Of a DNA stretch of 64,000 bases, positions 20,220 to 32,961 are shown piece by piece. The stretch spans positions 22,573,001 to 22,637,000 of the forward strand of contig OX419758.1 of the NCBI GenBank assembly GCA_948567375.1. Reading direction: 5' to 3'. Each line of letters begins with the position of its first letter. The stretch's first letter is position 1. This DNA is from Lunularia cruciata (lineage: Eukaryota > Streptophyta > Marchantiopsida > Lunulariales > Lunulariaceae). The notes below the pieces were generated by a model. It was not told the origin of the DNA and searched no databases. It saw nothing but the letters and a program-made list of their open reading frames with translations. The position numbers and the translations under genes are program-made.

Positions 20220-23200
20220 GTGAATACATTGGAATCCATTGATTTCTTTTCTCGAATTCAAATAGTTGAGCAGATCAGGCCCCTGTAAGCCAAATTACAT
20301 TAAAAGGTTCACTAAAACGATTTTCTAGGTGTCTTTTCTTTTCTTGGGTTGGAATGAGACAAAGTACTTACTTTGTCTTGTCATTTCATTTGCTAGAATT
20401 TGCATCTCCGTTATATTTTGTGGTAGAAGTGTCATTCTCAAATTTATGTGAAACTTATTGTTATTAGATTTTGGTACGGAAGACATCTTTGTGTGCAAAT
20501 AACTGAGGGAAGTGATATACCACGGTGAAGTATAGAGATTGAACGTTTATTACAAGTTGATTCAATTAAGAACAAACATTATGGAATGTACTACAGGTAC
20601 AATTACATGCCCACAACTTTCAACTCTTTGAAAGTAAATGTGGTTTATAGCAAGAAATTATAATGATTACTGCCTGAATCTCATTGACTTTTGTGTTATT
20701 TTATATTGGTTATGACGTGCTCTTCATACTCTTTAGGTACAAATTTAATAAATAAATATAAAACCTTTTGATATGCAGAGATTGGAATAATTGCATGTGA
20801 GTTATTGAAGGAGAAGAGTATGCATCTTTTTATGCATCATAATAGAATATATTGGCTCAGAAATGCATCTTTCAAAAGATTGGCTTTAACTTAAAAATTA
20901 TTTTTGTAGTTTAATTGTATCACATTATGTGAATGTGATAAGATGCTTTCCCTTCTTCACTATTGAAGAATGAGTATGAACTACAGAATGGAATCTCTAT
21001 ATTTGCGATCTTGCATAACTCTAACTCAAAGTGTATACATTAATATATTTTATTTCTAAAAATGAAGCACTAAACCATCAGAAGTTAAGAGAAATGATAA
21101 TGCTTTGAAAAACATGGATTTAAATTTTTCTCCAATAGAATAAATAGAAAAAGGTGCTTTAGAAAGTTATTGAGCTCTTATTATACTAAATTAAATGTAA
21201 AGTGGAATTTTATGAATAAATAAATAAATAAATAAATATATATAACTGATTGCAAAAGGAAAAGGTATATATTCTAGGTGTATCTAAAAGAGATTAATAA
21301 TGCTAATAATAGTAGAATAGTGTTCAAATTTCTTAGTATTCTCACTGTATTCATTCATTAATGGTAAGATTATCGTTTATTTCACATCGTTTTCCTCAAC
21401 ATACCAAGTTCTATGAAAACAAGATAGACATATTGGTGTTTTCTGACCAGTCTAGAGAAATTTTGGTAAGAATATGGCATTGAAATCATCCTTATAATTA
21501 AGAGCTGGTTGTTTCAACAGAGTCAGGCATACTACTTGTATTCACTATAAGTAAGATGTACCTATAAAGTAAGAAATTTTTGTCTAGAGAAAGGTAAACT
21601 ATAGCTAACAGAGGATTCCCTCTTTGATGCTGATATACAATGCATAATTACAAGTGTATGCATCTTTGGAAGGGAAACGATTTGTTAGAGGTGTCTAATG
21701 AAAGTTTATTTATCTCATAAGAGATAAGTAATATAAAGTATGCCTTTTCCTATAGGGTCTCTAAAACTAAACTCACATAGTTGACACTGTCCTAGCTAGA
21801 GAATTGGGCAATGAGTTTTATCTCAAGTCCGGTTCACTCATAACTTACTCACTAAGTAATTTAACAAACTTTACATTGCATTAAAGAGGGGTACTGATTT
21901 AAATTTTGATGGTATTTCTTTCTCAAAAGACTATTACGTCGATGAAATAGGTTTGGCATGTAAACTACTTTATGATCTTATTTATTTATTGATATAACCA
22001 ATTTTCTAGGCAATAATATATGCGCTCTAGCCACATAGTGGAACCTATAATCATGGATCCGTGGGGTGGAGTCGATAGTCATTGTTTAGTAAGACAATGC
22101 TCGGAAGTTGTGTAAACCTAATCTTTATACTCTCACCAAACATGAAACAAAATAAGATGTCTACTTTTTTATATTTTAGACTTTTGTTATTTGCTTCCTA
22201 TACTATAAAAAATGAGAAGCTAGTGTAGAAGGAAAGGGGTGTAGGTGCAAGAAGCATCCTTTGTTTTATCCATTAGTAATCATACTCATTTTTGCACAAA
22301 TCTATATTTTTTGATAAGGACATCATAAAATATTCATTTGGAACATTCAAAATATCTCAACACTTAGATTCATGATTGGTTACATCACAGTTCTTCATCC
22401 TTTGATTTTATCTCCCATATCCTTAGAGCTCACTAAAGTACATCATGCATTTTGTGATACAATCACTCAGATCCTACAAGCTCAAGTTCAGATTGAGCGA
22501 TAGTTGGATCTACCAAGACCACCTATTTGTTGCATGGGAACAGAGTGGTTGTATCACAAAATGCCTCTACATGGAAAAACCTGGTGGAAAAACCTCTACA
22601 TGAGGAGTCCTTGACATGAGTAGGTGTACAAGCAGGAGTAGCAAAGACCATTGCCTCTAGCGGCAAGGAGAACCACTATGCACCTAGCTATCCTCATATA
22701 CCTTTGTCCCTCTAGTGATTGAGATTTTTGGAAGCCTACATCACCATTTTGACGGTCTCTTCAAAGATGCAGCACCATGTTCTTTACAGAGGAGAGAGGC
22801 AATGGCTATCTCTGTAGCCATGCTCACATCCTAACACAAACAACATGTATTGGTCACTTTGTAACACGCTTAGGCGTTGGGTCTTCATTGAAAAGTGGTT
22901 GTAATAGGTACATCGAGCACGACTAGGATTCTCCCTCTCAACTTATTGGACACACCATTGGAGGACCTCTACGACATAGTTCAGGCATAGAGTACCACTC
23001 CTTTGTTTCTTTGGTGCTTTTTGTTGAGGCACTTTTTCCCCACAAGTTCCTTTGGGCCCTACTTGTGTTTGTCCTTGTTTTGGTCACTTGGGACTATTGG
23101 CCTTACTCTCTTATTTTGTTTTGCAATTTTTTGTGCCTTGTACTCCTTTCCATTATCTTTTGGGGTACTCTTATATATATATAAATTTTAGAACCTCAAT

Positions 23201-23325
23201 GCTTGGACTTGTAGTTATAGCCTCTTTCAATTCTTCTAGAATATTTTCTACCATACCCAAAAATTCCCAAATATAACTGATCCTTAAAGCATTCACTTTT
23301 GCTCTCTTGTTTAGATCAAAAAAGT
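20220..23325. other. AT-rich intergenic stretch, no gene seen
   Basis: Contains an (AAAT)n microsatellite near 21214-21240 and scattered short frames. From about 22380 the wording becomes coding-like but broken (for example near 22480 and 22980-23190) and may be an old, unrecognisable retroelement remnant. Nothing can be named. Confidence 0.4.
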
Positions 23326-23762
23326 TGTCATGCTATTTGTAGCATTGCATCTAGATTGCTTGGATGTTAGAGTAGTAGTGTTAGTAGTCAGAGGTATTTT
23401 GGTAATTACTCATAGACTATTTGTTGATGGCCAGATTTCTTGTTTGGAGTACTAACTACATGGTAGGGCCCACCGTCAATTGCATTGTTCACACCGTCAG
23501 CGGGACCGTTAAAGTTGGATGTCCAGGTCAAATTCAAAGGTATACCTTGGAACTGTAGCTCCAGAGAGCTCACTTCTCTGGTGTTGAGCCTTTGAGTTCC
23601 TAGCTAGAATGGATAGAAAGCCGGTCAATGTCATATGGAGTCTCTTAGCTAGAGTGGATGTGGCTTGATTGTAATCAATGCCTAATTATTGGCAGATTAT
23701 TGAGTGATAGATCAAGAATTGATCTGACTGAGTGTGATTTGAGTTGTGAACAAAATGATTAC
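23326..23762 (+). repeat. C2 5' LTR, core part
   Basis: It begins TGTCATGCTATTTGTAGC and matches C1 13243-13680 and C2 47583-48020. The block that is repeated at both edges of the 3' LTRs is absent here on both sides, so the unit is either truncated or the LTR has been remodelled. No clear primer binding site follows. Confidence 0.5.
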
Positions 23763-24900
23763 ATTAGAGAAGTGAGGTCAAGGGGAAATTGGGTGCAAGA
23801 ATTAAAGGTGTTGGTGGTATCTCCAAGCCTTGTTGATCTTTGGTAGCTCAATAGTTGTTCAGATTTTCCCTAAGAGTAGTTATCATATACCAAAGCTCTT
23901 TTGAATTGATGCAAATTTGGCAATGAGGTAGATGGTGTGAAAAAGCACTGGCCAAATTTTGCTAAGGAGAGAGTCATTTTCAAGCAGTGGTGTTCATTTT
24001 GAGTTCAAGAGGTGAAAACATGACCAATTTGGTGCAAATTGAGCCCGAAGGGCAAAATTGAAGGTAGAGTTGGTAATTCATTTCCTTGAACTTGTAATTT
24101 GGAGAACCTCATCTTTTCAATTTGGCTTGAGTGAAGATTTAGCGGAGGATTTGCTGGTCAGCCAACTCTAGAGATTTATGTCAAATTTTATGTCAAATTT
24201 CATGGAGGATTATGTCAAATTTTGGCAAGAGGAAGTTTCATCCCATTCCCTATGATCCTCATATCTTACAGAGTAGATAGATAACTCCTATTATGTCAAA
24301 TGTCAAATGGTGGAAGAATTAATCTGATGTTGATTTATGAAATGGAGAGTTTTCAGATTTCTTGAGATTGGACCCCCTCCATTCTCTACTTCTTGTTTGT
24401 GCACCATGTCGTGTGAAGTGCCTTGACTTTAGAGCATTGGTGCTTGGGTGTGCTCTTGATAGTGAGGTTGGAATGATGACCAATTAGACTACATGTGTTT
24501 CTCTTTGGTGAGGTAGGAAGTGATGACCTACAAACCGTGAGAGTGCATGTTGTGATGGCACGTTATAGGTTACCTTTTGCCTTAGTGTAGTTGTCATTAT
24601 TAGAGCTACATTAGTGGAGAGTGTTTAGTTGGTGTTGGCACTTGGTGGGGTACTTGCGGTGATTACAATTATGGTTTGCTATTTTTGGTTATTTTATCAC
24701 AACGGAGTTCTTTGGGGATTTTGAAGGAGATAGGACTACAATAAGTAGTGGATTTGTTTAGAGTGGCACTCAATATAAACTTGTATCTCAAGTCCTAGTG
24801 AGGGAGGAGATTGACTCTAAGTTGGAGTTTGACACAAGAGTTGATTCAATCGAGAGTGCACTTGGTGTATCTACATAGTAATTGTGGGACATAGATGAGA
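23763..24900 (+). other. C2 untranslated leader
   Basis: Matches the C1 leader. No open frame of note. Confidence 0.5.
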
Positions 24901-26340
24901 TTTATGGGGCCTCCAAAGGCCCAAGCATTACTCTAGTATAAAGGGTACCATTGAGTTGGATGACTTCATTCAGGAGTTTGATAGTTGGTGTGATCTACCA
25001 CAAATACAGAATCCAACTTTGTTCACACCCTTCATGATGTGGAAAGGGTTGTTTTAGCACTTAGATGGTCCATTGATGGATGATTATCATGAGTTCAAGT
25101 GAGTCCACTTGGAGGAGATTGAGCTATGGAGACAATATTGGTCTTTGAACTACATCTCCATCGCTTTAGGCTCAGTTTCTAAGGGTAGATTGGTAGTACT
25201 CTTGAGTTCTAGCTTTAGTAGCATTGGTGAATCTCTTGGAGATAGTGCTACTACAAGTGAATGTACTACTACAAGAGGTGGTGTAGTATTGAGGTTTAAC
25301 CCTATGGTAGAGGTCTTCAAATGTTTGAGGTAGAATTACCATGGAGTATAGACTGACAAGTTGAGGAGCTTGTAAGAGTTTCAATGGAGAGTTGGAGAGA
25401 GCCTATGCAAGGCACACACTTGCAAGAGACGGCAATCAGTTTTACTCAAAGAGTTACTGAGCCCAAGTAGTCTAATTTTGGTATGGGATATTGGACATGG
25501 AGTTGCAACGTAGAGTTCATGATGCTACATTGTTATAGGCTACTTTGCCTACTTTGGTAGTGGTCTTTGGTTTGGCTGAGCATATTGAGCTCAACATGGT
25601 GGAGGAGAGAGTGGTGACATCTAGATTGGTAAGGAGACCTTCTCCACATATGTTATTTTTTCCTGAGTGTAGTAGAGAGCACCACACCATGTTGGTTTTC
25701 AAGGATAGTGTGGATAACCTAGATCTCATGGAGCAAATGGAGGGCCTAGTGTAACTAGACCTTTACCTTCATTTTTGGGTCAACAATAGCCAATGAGTAG
25801 TGGTGTTGCTTGTTGGACTTGTGGTGGACCTCACCACAAGAGAGAGTGCACTCAAGGCAACAAACTTGATACCTCTAGTGCATCACCGCTAGCATAAAGA
25901 CAATATGAGCATTGCCACAAATATGGTCACGCTAGGGGCCGATGCTTTGACTATGCTTGGAGCTATGGAGTGGTAGGGTTGCTATGACAAGTGGTAGAGG
26001 AGCTCCAGGTCATGGAGGATAAGGTGGTAGAGGATCCACACTTGGTAGGGGTGCAATACTTTCCCTTACTTTTGATATAGCCATGGCTACTTAGATTGAG
26101 CAGTTGGAGCAAAGATTGGCTAGCATGGTCATAGCTTAGTGAAGATCAAATTTGGGTGTTGAGGTTTCCACCTCATATGTTGGTGATAGAGATATTTTGG
26201 ACTTCATGTGCGGACCAACACAAGTGGATGCATCTAGTGTAGTGATAAGGAGTGCAATACGTGCTCTTAAGCCTAAAGGAGGATTAGTGGAGTTAGACAC
26301 ACAAAGAGGAGAGGCTAATAGACAAGTCAAACTTCCCTAG
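24901..26340 (+). pseudogene. gag: C2 gag, broken
   Basis: Follows C1 gag throughout: the F-T-P-F-M region near 25022, V-F-G-L-A-E-H-I-E-L near 25563 and the zinc knuckle region 25810-25950. The first knuckle is intact in C2 (C-W-T-C then H-H then C, near 25811-25850). The second has lost its first Cys (reads Y near 25905). Stops and frameshifts are frequent, so no capsid can be made from this copy. Confidence 0.6.
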
Positions 26341-26456
26341 TCTTTTACACTCTCTGAGGCACTACAAACAACATCCATGGCTCTTAATGTCCTAGTGTAG
26401 GTGTGTTAGGTGTTGATGGGGTGCATGATGCTACTTGTTAGTCAACCACCTACTTC

Positions 26457-26618
26457 TACACCAATTGAGTTAAGCTCAATGTTGGGCGCAGCTCAATTGA
26501 TTATATTCTATCCTTTGTTCTCAGCCAATGATATGTTCTACACCAATTGAGTTAAGCTCAATGTTGGGCGCAGCTCAATTGATTATATTCTATCCTTTGT
26601 TCTCAGCCAATGATATGT
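26457..26618 (+). repeat. 80-bp tandem duplication in C2 gag-protease spacer
   Basis: The block CTACACCAATTGAGTTAAGC ... CCAATGATATGTT occurs twice in direct succession and is perfect. C1 has one copy (3729-3810), so the duplication is private to C2. Confidence 0.8.
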
Positions 26619-26839
26619 TTACATTGGGAGTTGACCTAGCCCTAGTGTTTTGGTTGGCTGCCACGCTTTGTGACAATAGGGATGATGTGGTTCTTGCTTC
26701 TAGAGTAGAGGTGGGTTGATGTGGTTGAGGAGCATGGGATCCTCTCAACGACCAATGGTTTATGGCAAGCAACAATGGCTAGATGGGAGGAATTACCAAC
26801 TAGACCGGCCTTTGAACTAGTGGGGTTTACACTTGGAGT

Positions 26840-27230
26840 TGTCCTATTGGATAACTAGAGGGGGATTTTTTGTTTGGTGGGACCTTCAGGGAAAGTCTAT
26901 ACACCATAGAAGGTCTTACTAGATTTTGGTGCATAGCTCTTCATGTTGGGGAAGGCTATAGTTATCGTTCTGGAGAGGTGTCCATTTTAGATCCAAACAT
27001 CTCTAGGGGTAGTTCTACATAATACATCACATGTAGAGAGCATGTTGTCCAAATTCAGCCTGGTCATCCAATTGATAGTTTTGTGGTGAGAGCTCAGGCT
27101 ATTGTAACAGTAGTTGAGTCATACGATGTGTTAGTTGGGAGACCAATGTTATACCCCATGGGCTTTAGTATTGATTATTGGGAGGAGATAGCCTCATGTA
27201 GACCAGGTTGGCAGTCAGGTGAGGGACAAA
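26840..27230 (+). pseudogene. C2 retropepsin-like protease, broken
   Basis: The L-D-F-G-A active-site motif is at about 26919-26933, with Y-D-V-L-V-G-R-P near 27122 and L-Y-P-M-G-F near 27150 in one frame. These are better preserved than in C1 and show the typical retropepsin order of D-[ST]-G-A followed by a hydrophobic-hydrophobic-G flap-side motif. Confidence 0.5.
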
Positions 27231-27589
27231 TATGTCATCTACTAGTATGCTTCAATAGTGGCAACCTTGGCTCATTATAGTTTGGGACCATGGTAGCATC
27301 AGTTTCAACTTTTAGTGGTTCTATTACTTGGCATGATGACTTATTGGAGGGGAATGCTCATGCAGAAGATACTCCTATACTAGAGGAGATCACTCAGATT
27401 TGGAGTAGAAGTGGAATCATTCCATCCACCTTGGATGTTCTTTTGTGGAGTTTAGAGGAGGCATTGCAACAACATGTGAATCAATTGGTGCAATAGTCTT
27501 GGAGTGGAACCCTTGTACCACCAAGAGACCAATGTGAGGATGAGCTTCCAAAATCAATTACCTTGACCTCTTTGGACACCACACTCATT

Positions 27590-28600
27590 GCTTGGTAGTA
27601 TCCAGTAGATGGAGCATGTCTATTGGAGTTGTTTGGTGGGATTAGCACTAGACTAGTTGAGGTACTATAGGTGGATATACGAGTACAAAAGTCACTTATA
27701 TGTGGAAAGAGATGGGATTGCTAGGTGAGTCTCTCTATATCATTTGGCACACTTGGCCTATGAGTATCTTGAGTTATTATCAATGTGAGCAGTCAAGGGT
27801 TACCAAAAGACCCTACCAATAGACATTTCCTTGCTTGGGGCATAGGATCTGGAGAGACATGCTCCTATTCACTTGGTGATTTTTTGATGGCCATGTTAGT
27901 GACATACATATGTTGGCTGAGGTTTAGGTCTTCATGATCCCCATTCTGGTGTGTTTTGGGAGATGTTATGTATACTATGACATTTCTTGGTTCATCAATC
28001 CATTTCTCTAGCTTACATTTTAGACAACGTCCCTTTGATGGGTGATTCTTGCACTTGGGTGGTGGCAAGTACATATCAGGTCCATTCTTGGATGGGCCTA
28101 CTATGTTGTTGGATGCAGTCAAATTGGGATCATGAGCTCACCATCTTCATCTTTGGTAAACAAAATTCTCACCCAGAGAAGTTCTCTAGCATACTTATGA
28201 TGGTTCAACAACTTGAACACATTTCTATTGATGACATCTTGGATGTTGAGCGTCAATCTCAGATGGTGGTAGTGGTTGATAGGTCACCTATGGTAGTAGC
28301 AAACCTAGTTGGATAGCCCCGAGTTGCTTGTCCCACACTTATGAGTTTCCCAAGCTCCCATGCTTTTCAAGAGGGAGGTCATGGACTTGTTTGGGACTCA
28401 TAGTTATAGTAGTTGGTGGAGCCCAATGCTGATGAGAGAGAGAGAGAGAGCAGATGATGGGTTTTCACACTAATATTACCACTATTCTAGTAGTGTCAAA
28501 GTCATCCAAGCACCAAGTGTTAGGTCAAGCTATGGACCTTAATTGTTTGACCTAGATTATGAGCCTTGGCTTGGTAGAGCAATGTAAGATGCACTTGATA
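27590..28600 (+). pseudogene. Retrotransposon-borne DNMT3-like C5-cytosine methyltransferase domain, broken (C2)
   Basis: The same motif series as in C1, in the same place. Motif I is L-L-E-L-F-G-G-I-S-T near 27620-27650. Motif IV is G(stop)-W-P-C, with Cys at 27894-27896. Then come P-H-S-G-V-F-W-E-M (about 27936-27965), motif VI D-N-V-P at 28023-28034, a frameshifted motif VIII block (28110-28170), and I-L-D-V-E-R plus V-V-V-D-R-S-P-M (28235-28290) of the post-VIII region. The stop immediately after P-C is shared with C1. The two copies have diverged considerably in DNA sequence, yet the motifs align, so the domain was part of the family's ancestral element and not a chance insertion into one copy. 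Confidence 0.68.
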
Positions 28601-28919
28601 GGCATCACCGCTCAAACACTTATGAGCTCTATGCCTATCAAGATGAATTTAGGCACATGTTGGGATGATGGACCAAGTGGATAGGGTATACATGGGACAC
28701 AACCAATGGCTTCTAGGGATAGTGGTCTACTTGGAGTCCATCCAGGTGAGCATGGTCTACTTGTATTATATCTTTGGTCTACTTGGATGCAACTAGAGGA
28801 CATATGGAGCTTGCAGCCCGAGTTGAGGGAGTTTTTCACATAGAGGTTGGGACCTCTAGTGGTTGGAGGCATGACAATACTACTTCCAATGTAGCAGCCC
28901 AATCAATATGTTTTTCACT
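28601..28919 (+). other. C2 linker between methyltransferase and RT
   Basis: Corresponds to C1 5816-6149 and shows the uninterrupted state of the segment E insertion site: the sequence passes straight into RT. Confidence 0.5.
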
Positions 28920-31251
28920 CTTACATCAATTACAGAGGATACTTGGGTGCCAAATCTAGGACCCAAGCTTACAAGAGGGGAGAGACGGAGAGTTTGGAGG
29001 CTCTTGAGGAGCTAGATGAATTTTTTTCCTTTAGTATGAAAAATTGGGGTGCTCTAAAGGGGCCTAATATTCAAATTTAGCTGACTAGTGATATTTTAAT
29101 TTTTGATGTCCCTATTGATATAATGACATGGAGAGAGTATTGATTCAAATTCAGAGTAGAGACCTTTTTGAGGGTAATTTAGTAGAGCTTTCACTTGGAG
29201 ATTATGCATCAACTATAGTGATGCCAACTAACTACACAGATAGGCAGATGTGTGGAGATTACCATCCTATCAACTAATAGACTATGGTTGATCATTATGC
29301 CTTGCCTACACTAGAGGAGATTTTTGATGCAATTGGGCATGCAAAGGTCTTTAGTACTTGGATCTTTGAGTAGGATATCATCTATTGTTGATCAAGGAGG
29401 AAGGTAAATCCAAGATAGCATTTTTGGCTATTGACCCTCACGGCAAGGATGTGTTAAATCAGTGGAATTTCCTACCATTTAGCTTAAAGAATGCTCTTGC
29501 TGAGTTCTAGAGGATTCTAATTGGATTGGATTTTGGTCGGTGTTATATTGATGACATTTTGGTCTATAGCACTATTGTGGAGGAGCATGAGAGACATTTA
29601 TTGGAAATGTTTGAGAGATTGAGATCTCATGGACTCAGATTACATCTTGGGAAGTGTAGATTCTTCCATGAGCAAGTTGAATATTTGGGTCACACTATCT
29701 AACCTAGAGGACTTGGTGTTTTGTAGACCAAGGTGGAGACTATTACATATATTCCTTGGCCTATGGATGTGAGCAAAGTGTGAGCATTCCTTGGGTTGGC
29801 AAACTTTTATCGCCATTATGTTTGAGGATTTAGTGCCATTGCCAAGGCCTTGACAAAGGGTACCAAGCTTACATAGGAGTGATGTTGGGGAGATGAGCAA
29901 GAGAGAGCTTTTTTAAAGCTCAAGGAGGGGTTGACATCTACTCCTATTTTGAAGAAATCAATCAAAGGTCAACCATTTCAAGTTCACATTGATTGGAGTA
30001 TTTTGGGGCTTGGAGCAATGCTCACCCAACATGATGATGACGGGAAGGAGTTTGTGGTGGCCTATGCTAGTTGCTCCAACAATTTAGTGGAGGTAAATTA
30101 TAGTTCTTATGAGGGAGAGCCCTTGGCAGCTATATGGGCAATAACACATTTTTTATGTTATCTATCTAGTAATTGCTTTACTCTCATCATTAATTATCAT
30201 CCATTGAAGTGATTGATAGAGTCCGACAAGCTTTCAAGGAAGCTTGCATAATGGGCTTTGATTTTATAGGAGTATGATTTCATAGTTGTTCATAGACTTG
30301 GAGTGATGAACCATGCTGTAGATGGTTTGAGTAGAAACCCATGTCTTAGCCTGTAGGATTAGACCAAAACATGTTGGCATGAAAAGACAGATGAGGAGAT
30401 GGTGCCAAGTTGGCATGTATCTACCTTTATCTATATATTTTTTTGTGGTATCTCTCTCAATGCATACAAGAGGAGTTATTGAGGTCACAAATCTAGAGAG
30501 TTAAGATAGTGGTACAGTTCAACGAGATATTCATGATGATGTCTTAATGATGGATTATCTTCACATTGGTGTTGTGGGTGGCACACTTGGGGTCAAGGAG
30601 AGAGACCTCGTTCTTCAGCGGGCTGGACGGTTTAGATTGGAGAGCAAAAACCTTTTGTGTGCATGGGGAGATGGTAGAGTGCGAGTAGTACCACTTCCAT
30701 CTCAAACACCATAGTTGGTCCATCATGCTCATGAGGAGCTAGGCCATTTTGGACTAAAGTGTATATAGAGCTTATTCCATAGTCATTATTGGTGGTGCGG
30801 TATGTAGACCAATGTACAATAGTTTGTTGCTAGATGTGTGGTTTGACCCAATTAGAGCATCATTGAATGCTCTTACGCCACAATTACACCCATTACTTAT
30901 CATGGGGTTGGGTTACCATTGGAGTTTGGACCTTGTTGGACCTTTATTGTTGACTATGAGACATCATCAATATGTTTTGGTGATGGTGGAGAACTTCTCC
31001 AAGTGGATTGAGTTGGTTGCACTTCTTGACAAGTCTAGTGAAGGGATGACTTACTTGTTCTTGGATCAAATTCTTTGTCATTTTGGTACACCAATTGAGG
31101 TTTTGACTAATCATGGTATAGAGTTCTAGGGGGATTTTTAGATCCTATGTATTGAGGCTTTGATTGATTATCATACTACCTCTCAAGATCACCCTGAGGT
31201 AGATAGCTTAGTAGAGAGAGTACATCAGATGGTGAAGAGAGGATTGCAGAC
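28920..31251 (+). pseudogene. pol: C2 RT-RNase H-integrase (5' part), broken
   Basis: RT catalytic Y-I-D-D box at 29545-29556. The RNase H open part is 29931-30212, with V-H-I-D-W-S and Y-A-S-C-S wording. In integrase the first Asp lies in L-D-L-V-G-P-L near 30927 and the second region V-L-T-N-H near 31102, where Asp has become Asn. The third acidic residue, in L-V-E-R-V, is present near 31213. The sequence breaks at 31251, where the B2a LTR starts. Confidence 0.65.
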
Positions 31252-31700
31252 GTAAAAGACCAAGACCAAGGAGAGAAATAAGAGAATGGAAGATCACATT
31301 GGGACACTTGAGTGTAGGAAACTTTGAATGCCTTATATGAGCTTCAGCTCTGGTACTTATAGGGAGCATACAAGGTTCTTAAGAAGTCTCTTAAGAAGTT
31401 TTCTTGAGCCGCTTTCTTGGAATGCAAGTTAAGTTAATTAGGAAGCTTCTCAAGAGGCTTCCTTCTAGAAGCGGCTTGCTTGGCATGCAATCTAAGCTAG
31501 TTGGAAGCTTCTAGAAGCTACCTAGAGGCTTCCTTCTAGAAGTGGCTTGCTTGGCATGCAATCTAATCTAGTTGGAAGCTTCTAGAAACTACCTACTTGA
31601 GGTGCAAGCTCAATACTTTTAGAATATTCTAGTTTAATTTGGCATATGTTCTTCTTTGCTAGCCTCAACTAACTTCATTGCTAAAATCCATTTTGTTACA
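31252..31700 (-). repeat. B2a 3' LTR with heat-shock-element-like repeats
   Basis: The minus-strand start TGTAACAAAATGG lies at 31700, next to the polypurine tract GTGGGGGAATA (about 31701-31712). The end at 31252 reads ...TTTTACG instead of TACA. Multiple GAAGCTTC/TTCTAGAAGC blocks lie at 31440-31600, the same motif array as in B1. The sequence is clearly older than the B1 LTRs. Confidence 0.7.
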
Positions 31701-32639
31701 TATTCCCCCACTGCTAGTTAGTGACGTCCTTGTTGCCATTAGAGCTTCAAACTCCTTGATGGCTGTTTGTGAAGAGGTTCCTATGTGGTATCATGAAGAG
31801 GATACTCACTCCAAAGGACCTTGTACTTTGTATGTTGTTGGTGGCCTTGTTGCAGGTGGCAATGCGCAAGGATACGGTCAGCTTTGTACTCCTCTTGATC
31901 ATTGATAGGGATAGGACGAGCAAGAAGTTGGACACAAGAGGAAAAGAAGATGGGTTAGGAACAACTTGGAAATGTGAAAGATAGGATGGATGCACATATG
32001 ACGAGGTAAGGTAAGTCAATAAGCAACAAGAGAGATAGTTTGCGTGACATCAAAAGGTCCTATCTAATTAGGGGTAAGTTTATGAACTTGGGTATCAAGT
32101 GGGAGGGTAAGGTTACTAGACAAGAGCATGACCTTATCACCAAATTGGAAGGTGAGATCACAATAATGGTTGTACGCATATTGTTTCTGCCAATTTTGAG
32201 CAATAAGGAGATGAGATTTGGCTTGTTAGAAGGATTGGGATATGGTGGTCAAGAAGGTGGAAGTATGAGGGATATGAGATGGAAGAGGAGTAAGAAGGGA
32301 GTCTAGAACTAGGTGGATCTTGGCCAAAATTGAGGAAAAAAGGAGAGAATCCAATACTTGCTTATTTGGAATTATTGTATGCAAAATACACAACTGCAAG
32401 ACATTCATCCCAATTGGTATGGTGGTTGTTGACAAAAGCACAAAGCATATCTTCCAAGGTGCAATTTTCATGTTCAATTTTTCCATCAGTTTGAGGATGA
32501 TAGGCCATGGACAAAGCAAGCTTGTGCCGAGTATTTGGAAGAGTGCTTGACAAAATTTCCCAATGAATCAAGGATCACAATTGGAGATGAGTACATGAGG
32601 CATCCCATGATGCTTGAAGACAATGTTGAAGTAGATTTG
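31701..32639 (-). pseudogene. B2a integrase C-terminal part and chromodomain, broken
   Basis: The minus-strand frame 32571-32362 encodes the third integrase motif (T-D-G-K-I-E) and Y-N-N-S-K. Further on (about 31900-31760) an E-E-Y-K-A-D-R-I-L-A stretch followed by Y-K-V-L-W matches the chromodomain of B1. Chromodomains direct chromovirus integration to marked heterochromatin. Stops and indels inactivate it. B1 is inserted at its upstream edge (32639). Confidence 0.6.
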
Positions 32640-32714
32640 TGTAACAATATGGAGTTTAGCGACGAGGTCAGTCAGGCTCACAAAGAAGCACATAAGACAA
32701 ATTAGCCTAGAATA

Positions 32715-32932
32715 TTCCGGAAGTATTTAGGAAGCTTCTTGGGAAGCTTCCCGGTTAGCTTAGCTTGCACCTTAAGTAAGTAGCTTCTAGAAGGAAGCTT
32801 CTAGAAGCTTCCAACTAGCTTAGCTTGCACGCCAAGTAGGTGGCTTCTAGAAAGAAGCTTCTTGAGAAGCTTCCTATTTAACTTGGCTTGCACTCTAAGA
32901 AAGCGGCTTGAGGAAGCTTCTTCAGAAGCTTC
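32715..32932 (+). promoter_or_regulatory. Heat-shock-element array in B1 5' LTR
   Basis: Four clusters of alternating GAA and TTC triplets. The best, GAAGCTTCTAGAAGCTTC at 32794-32811, has four consecutive units with exact 2-base spacing. TTCTAGAAG (32785-32793) directly precedes it. Other clusters are at 32731-32750, 32845-32873 and 32913-32932, plus TTCCGGAA at 32715-32722. HSF trimers bind nGAAnnTTCnnGAAn. The array ends about 20 bases before the TATA box. Heat-induced transcription is inferred from motif and position only. Confidence 0.6.
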
Positions 32933-32952
32933 TCAAGGGCCTTGTATGCTAC

Positions 32953-32961
32953 CTATAAATA
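32953..32961 (+). promoter_or_regulatory. B1 LTR TATA box
   Basis: CTATAAATA downstream of the GAA/TTC array and about 105 bp before the LTR end, which leaves room for a short R-U5. The 3' LTR has the same box near 37996-38004. Confidence 0.6.
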
